Shown in pieces: positions 59,928-64,000 of a stretch of DNA of 64,000 nucleotides; positions within the stretch are counted from its first letter, which is position 1; each line of letters begins with the position of its first letter. Source of the DNA: Polytrichum commune (taxonomy: Eukaryota > Streptophyta > Polytrichopsida > Polytrichales > Polytrichaceae); NCBI GenBank assembly GCA_950295325.1, contig OX485808.1, forward strand, positions 40,196,527-40,260,526. The letters are read 5' to 3'. Below the pieces are notes generated by a model. That model was given only the letters and a program-made list of their open reading frames with translations. It made no database searches and was not told the DNA's origin. Both the position numbers and the translations under genes were made by a program.

Positions 59928-62900
59928 ATGGGGAGTGGCCGCCAGATGTCCAGTATTTGTATAGACAAACCAGTTGCAGGGAACAGCGGTGAAGCAATGA
60001 CAACCGACTGTCGAACCAGGGGTTCACAGCGGAAGCTGATTGTTGTGGCACTGCTAGCTGTCTTCCTCCCCTTTGTGGTCATACAGTCCTACTTGTACTA
60101 CATGAATCCTGATGCTCCTGCACAAGCCGCTTCGTTTTTTAGAGGGAAGACGATGCCCAGCAGCAGCTCTTCGACTCAACATGGTCATGAAGTTCCCCTC
60201 TACGTATGCAATCTTTACCCAAACTCACTGGTCAAGAGCTTTGCAATTGTAATACTTAGCCCCTTCACACTAGAGCTCGAGGTGAGTGGAGACATTGAAC
60301 TTGCAATTTGTGGGAGTTTTATACTTGGATAAGACAAGCTGTCATCCAAGGCTCAAACTATGGAGAGCTTGACCGATCCTCAAGCTCTCAAGTGGTCAAG
60401 CATTCAATAGTTTGAGCAAAGTGTGATGTTGCCATGCTCAAAGTGAGTGTGCAATCTTTACCTCATACTCAAGGGTCAAGAGTTTTGCATTTACTTAGCC
60501 CCTTTGCAATAGAGCTCGAGTTGAGTTGAGAGCTTGAACTTTCAATTTGTGGGAGTTTGATACTTGGATTAGACAAGTTTTGTATTTGTACTACTTAGCC
60601 TCTTTATGTTAGAGTTCGAGTCAAGAGCTTGAACTTACAATTTTGGGAGTTTGATACTTGGGTTTGACAAGATTTCATCCAAGGATTACAACCATTCAGA
60701 GCTTGACTGCTCGTCAAACTCTCACTACTTACAGGAGAGTTTGAAAGTGGCCATGCTTAAATTGAGAATTCAAGGGCTCAACATCATGACGTACCCCTCT
60801 AAGTATGCAATCTTTACCTTTTAATTCACTGATGAAGAGCTTTGATCCTGCAATACTTACACCCCTAATGGCCTTCAGCTCTGTCTCTTCTCAATGGAAG
60901 GACAGGCGGGTAGATGATGTCAAATTGTCTCATAGAAGGTCACAACCCTGTTCTACTATACACCACCCACATGACACCTCCGGCGGCCAGAATTCTTTGG
61001 CTATTAGGATCCTCCGAATTTCACTTTTCTCATGTATTCTGGTAAGACTTTTGTGTCTCAGACACTATCAGAATTGTCTCTAGTCAGTGCCTTTCGTTGA
61101 TTGGGCCATGCCTTAAGGGTGATCATCGTATCCACTTTGGTGGGTGGCCCCTAGCACTCAATCTTGTTGAGTTACATTCCATTATGAACTTAGTAGTTGC
61201 AGGGATACAACCTCGACGCCATTTTCTAGCCATTGCATAGTCATTTTACTTAGGTGTGGTAGCCGCTCATAGCTCAAGGCATAATCTAGGCAGTCTGAAC
61301 AAGGAAACTGCTTGATTTGTTAGAGTTCATAAGCGTGATTGCTTTGGTGGCATGACCCTTGTGTGTTAACTCGCCCTCTTTTTATCTACGCTGACCGGAG
61401 CATCCCGGTTTTCTCAGGTGTTCTGGTGGCTTAGGAAATAAAACCAGCATCTTGTTGGTGCCTATAAGCAGACCAATTTTACTGCTTCATGGCCTTATTC
61501 GCCCTTATGAATAAAAGGACCTTATATGTTTCTGGTTAATCGATCGGAGATTTATACTGCACCTAGGGTGGGTCAAAGTTTAATATGTCTGCATTTGTCA
61601 ACTTAATAGCCTTCGCATGAGCGCATGCACTTTCAAGTACTATCTCCAGTAGTTTCTACTACATTTCTGAGAGATTTATTGTTGGCTTTCCCTATCCTGG
61701 CAGGAAGATAGGGAGATTTCTTCTCTTGCGAAGACCATCAATGACACTCATCTTCATAGTGACGACGTCCAGGAGCAACCGGAAGCAACACATGCTGATG
61801 TCACACCTAACACAAAGAATTTCACTAGCAGCTTGGCTTCAGATGATGAGATTAAAGGTGACTCTACTCCCACACTGGACAAGATGGACTCAGAGACAGA
61901 GAAGCAGCATGGCTCTGTGGAGGAGGGCAGTGAATCTGAGGAAAAATCAAATAGCAGCTTAGTTGAGAAAAATGCAAAGAATGAGTCTTCAGCTAGTGAA
62001 GATAAGTCTCCAACCAAAATTAGTGACATCTCAGAGGAGTCTGACGAGAAGGCAAATGTAACCCTAAAATCTGAAGCTCAGTCTGAAGATGGCAACACCA
62101 CTGTGAACCTGGTGGCCAACACCACAAAATCGGAACGGAAAGGTTGGTACACTGCACCAAAAGTTGTTTTGTCAAGTATTTTTCCATAGCCGCATGTAGA
62201 CATTAGAGTTATCCTGAAAGTCTCTCAAAAACCTATGATTTGGTATGGACTTTTGGCCTACGTTTGACATTTTATAATATTTAAGGAGTGGTCAAGTGGT
62301 CTTGGAATCCTCAAATTTAGTAAAATGCAGGGGTACGTTTGACTTTGGTCAAATGATGACTATATACAAATAAATTTTATGACAAACTTTTGAAGGCGCC
62401 TAAAATGGTGCTCTTGAAGGTTTGATAAGGAATTCATTTTATATTATTGTAGTCTGGTATCGAATTATATATATCAAGTTCATAGAATAACTCTATTATT
62501 ACTTTTGACCCAAAAAGGATCACCTTTGATCCTAGGTAGGATGTAGTAACACTTGATCCATATCTTAGCTTTGTAAGCCCATGTCGGGTTTACATACATT
62601 GAACTCAATGTGTGTCCTAAGGGTGAAGTGTCTCTCATTCACGTCAACCTCATGTTTGGCTTCACCTCTCTTGTTTTATTTATTTATTTATTTATTTTAT
62701 GAGTTTTGTAGGGTTGTTGCCATTTTCAAAATCAATATTAAATACAGAGTTGTCTATGAGAGTCTTAGACGTGGTCAAAAGGTTTGAAGAGTTTCCCAAG
62801 ATGTAGCTTTCATTGGACTTAAGCCCTACCTCATATTGGGAAATGCAGAGGCTTGTGATTTGTTGAAGGGGAAGTGGGTGCCAGACTCCCGGCTGCCAGT

Positions 62901-63126
62901 GTACACGAATAGCACATGCAAATTCATTCAAGGACACCAAAATTGTATTAAAAATGGCCGACCAGATTTGAGCTTTCTCAAGTGGAAATGGCAACCTGAG
63001 AAATGTGACCTGCCCAGAATTGATGCCCAGTCCTTCTTGAATGCCATGCGAAACCGAGCCATGGCATTTGCGGGTGACTCCATCGCCCGCAATCAATTCC
63101 AGTCCCTTTTGTGCCAACTTTCTCAG
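59928..63126 (+). CDS. TRICHOME BIREFRINGENCE-LIKE (TBL) polysaccharide O-acetyltransferase, 5' part
   Basis: Three exons are present: 59928-60203, 61704-62142 and 62849-63126 (junction phases 0 and 1; the third exon ends in phase 0 at LSQ|GTCCTT). Together they encode the first 331 residues. Residues 36-59 form one hydrophobic anchor (KLIVVALLAVFLPFVV...), as in Golgi type II proteins. Exon 2 (93-238) is a Ser/Glu/Asp-rich stem with seven N-x-S/T sites. Exon 3 starts the TBL domain: CDLLKGKWVPD (241-251), the conserved TCKFIQGHQNC (261-271), NGRPD, and the GDS motif AFAGDSIARNQ (311-321), whose Ser316 would be the nucleophile. The domain half with the DxxH motif must lie beyond 64000, since no later exon is visible. 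Families of this kind acetylate xylan, mannan, xyloglucan or pectin; the substrate here is unknown. Confidence 0.9.
60204..60840 (+). repeat. Imperfect tandem repeats in TBL intron 1
   Basis: A unit holding gcaatctttacc, ggtcaagagctttgca, tacttagcccctt, gagctcgag, gagcttgaact and gtgggagtttgatacttgg recurs about four times, starting near 60206, 60452, 60576 and 60800. The last unit also repeats the end of exon 1 and its splice donor (cccctctaagtatgc at 60794-60808). Confidence 0.6.
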
Positions 63127-63712
63127 GTCCTTTCTCTCTACCCCTTGGTGCAAAGAAGTTTGAGCAGATCTAATGAGAGTCTTCAGTAGGATGATCAAAT
63201 TGAGTAATTCTAGTAATTTCTCCACTAGGTATTGATGTTGAGTTCTTGTCACTAAAGGATCCTCAAATCTACAAGAGAGCTAGATTTGGAGATCCACCAA
63301 TTAGAAATTGAGTGCCAATACATTGGTATGGTTGTAGTGAAGATTGGGAGGTTAACTTGCAAGATTCTCATCACATGCACTAGGAACACCAATGTCACAA
63401 TCCTACATTCTCTTGGAGAATGTAGTGGCATGAACCACCCAACCATGAGCTGTAAAGAGGAAGATTGAGAGCAATCATCATGGAGAAGAAGAACTTGATG
63501 GTGCCTCTTGCTTCCCTCCTGTCCTCTTCAATAGCTCCCCCCTTGCCTCTAGTTTTTTATTCCAAATTAGAGGGTTTCTCAATTCCTAAGTTTTATTCAC
63601 ATTGGACCATCTCTAGAAAATTTTGACTCAACCTCATTCAATCGGAGGCTTTGCAAGTTACGTAGTAGTTGTTGGAATTGATATATCCAACATGTATTGT
63701 ACAACACAGTTC
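63127..63712. other. Start of TBL intron 3
   Basis: Follows the donor GTCCTT at 63127. Short frames here have no domain and no exon matching the TBL domain was found. Confidence 0.6.
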
Positions 63713-64000
63713 TTACCAATATCGGATTGGTATATAGGTGAATACATGAGTATCAATAATGGACATCGACAATGATAACAACGAACTTAACCATGGGCAC
63801 CAAAATTACAAAACTAGTCAAATATTAGCATTTGATGGGTATATCAAGACAAGGGAATCGTTATTTCACCGAGTTATTATTTGGGTCAATATCAATACGG
63901 TTTAGAATGATACTATGGCGATGTCACCTAGGTATTGTGCAAATACAAATACCGTCAAGTATTCATACCTTACTGGTATCATAAAATGAGAAGTCCTTAA
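63713..64000. mobile_element. Foldback element G, cut by the window end
   Basis: Starts near ttaccaatatcggattggta and continues tataggtgaatacatgagta, gatgggtatatcaagac and tatttgggtcaatatcaata, matching the left arm and interior of the copy at 34586-35265. Lies in the third intron of the TBL gene. Confidence 0.6.

Overview
This is nuclear DNA of a land plant. It holds GT-AG spliced genes of plant families (R2R3-MYB regulators and a TRICHOME BIREFRINGENCE-LIKE wall acetyltransferase) set far apart in AT-rich sequence full of short transposable elements. No prokaryotic gene, operon, CRISPR array, organelle gene or tRNA gene was seen. I cannot name the species. Large gene-poor intervals, many MITE families and MYB genes lacking the usual second intron suggest a medium or large genome, possibly outside the well-studied flowering plants, but this is inference.

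Genes: four protein-coding loci were rebuilt exon by exon with consistent splice phases. (1) A subgroup-9 (MIXTA-like) R2R3-MYB at 5563-7344, minus strand, 427 codons. (2) A second subgroup-9 R2R3-MYB at 15972-18005, minus strand, 528 codons. These two are tandem paralogs with the same gene structure; family knowledge points to epidermal cell shape and cuticle control. (3) An eight-exon gene at 32243-36860, minus strand, 344 codons, resembling the MetF / methylenetetrahydrofolate reductase TIM-barrel family. (4) The 5' part of a TBL gene at 59928-63126, plus strand, with a membrane anchor, a Ser/Glu-rich stem and the GDS half of the esterase domain; its remaining exons lie beyond the window. 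A gene-like but unidentified region sits between the two MYBs (11305-11990), and a broken LINE reverse-transcriptase end lies at 37425-37870.

The rest is mostly mobile DNA. Family labels used below: A, B, H, I and J are PIF/Harbinger-type elements ending in GGGCC..TTYACAC, most with TTA or TAA duplications; I carries a transposase N-terminus. C is a TIR MITE of about 390 bp. D is a hAT MITE of about 225 bp with 8-bp duplications. E is a Mutator-like MITE with a 9-bp duplication. F is a SINE-like retroposon. G is a long-TIR foldback found in introns of genes 3 and 4. K is a hAT-like element with TIRs of about 50 bp. There are also a 51-bp Stowaway remnant and a 1.5-kb solo LTR. Several insertions are nested and date one another: solo LTR in C, F in E, D and A in K, LTR in I.

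Region by region: 1-2.7 kb is nested LTR/Harbinger DNA plus an unidentified GC-rich block; 5.5-19.1 kb is the MYB pair with leaders; 19.3-32 kb is MITE-rich and gene-free; 32.2-36.9 kb is the MetF-like gene; 37-57.5 kb is transposon territory; 57.6-64 kb is the TBL gene with its leader.
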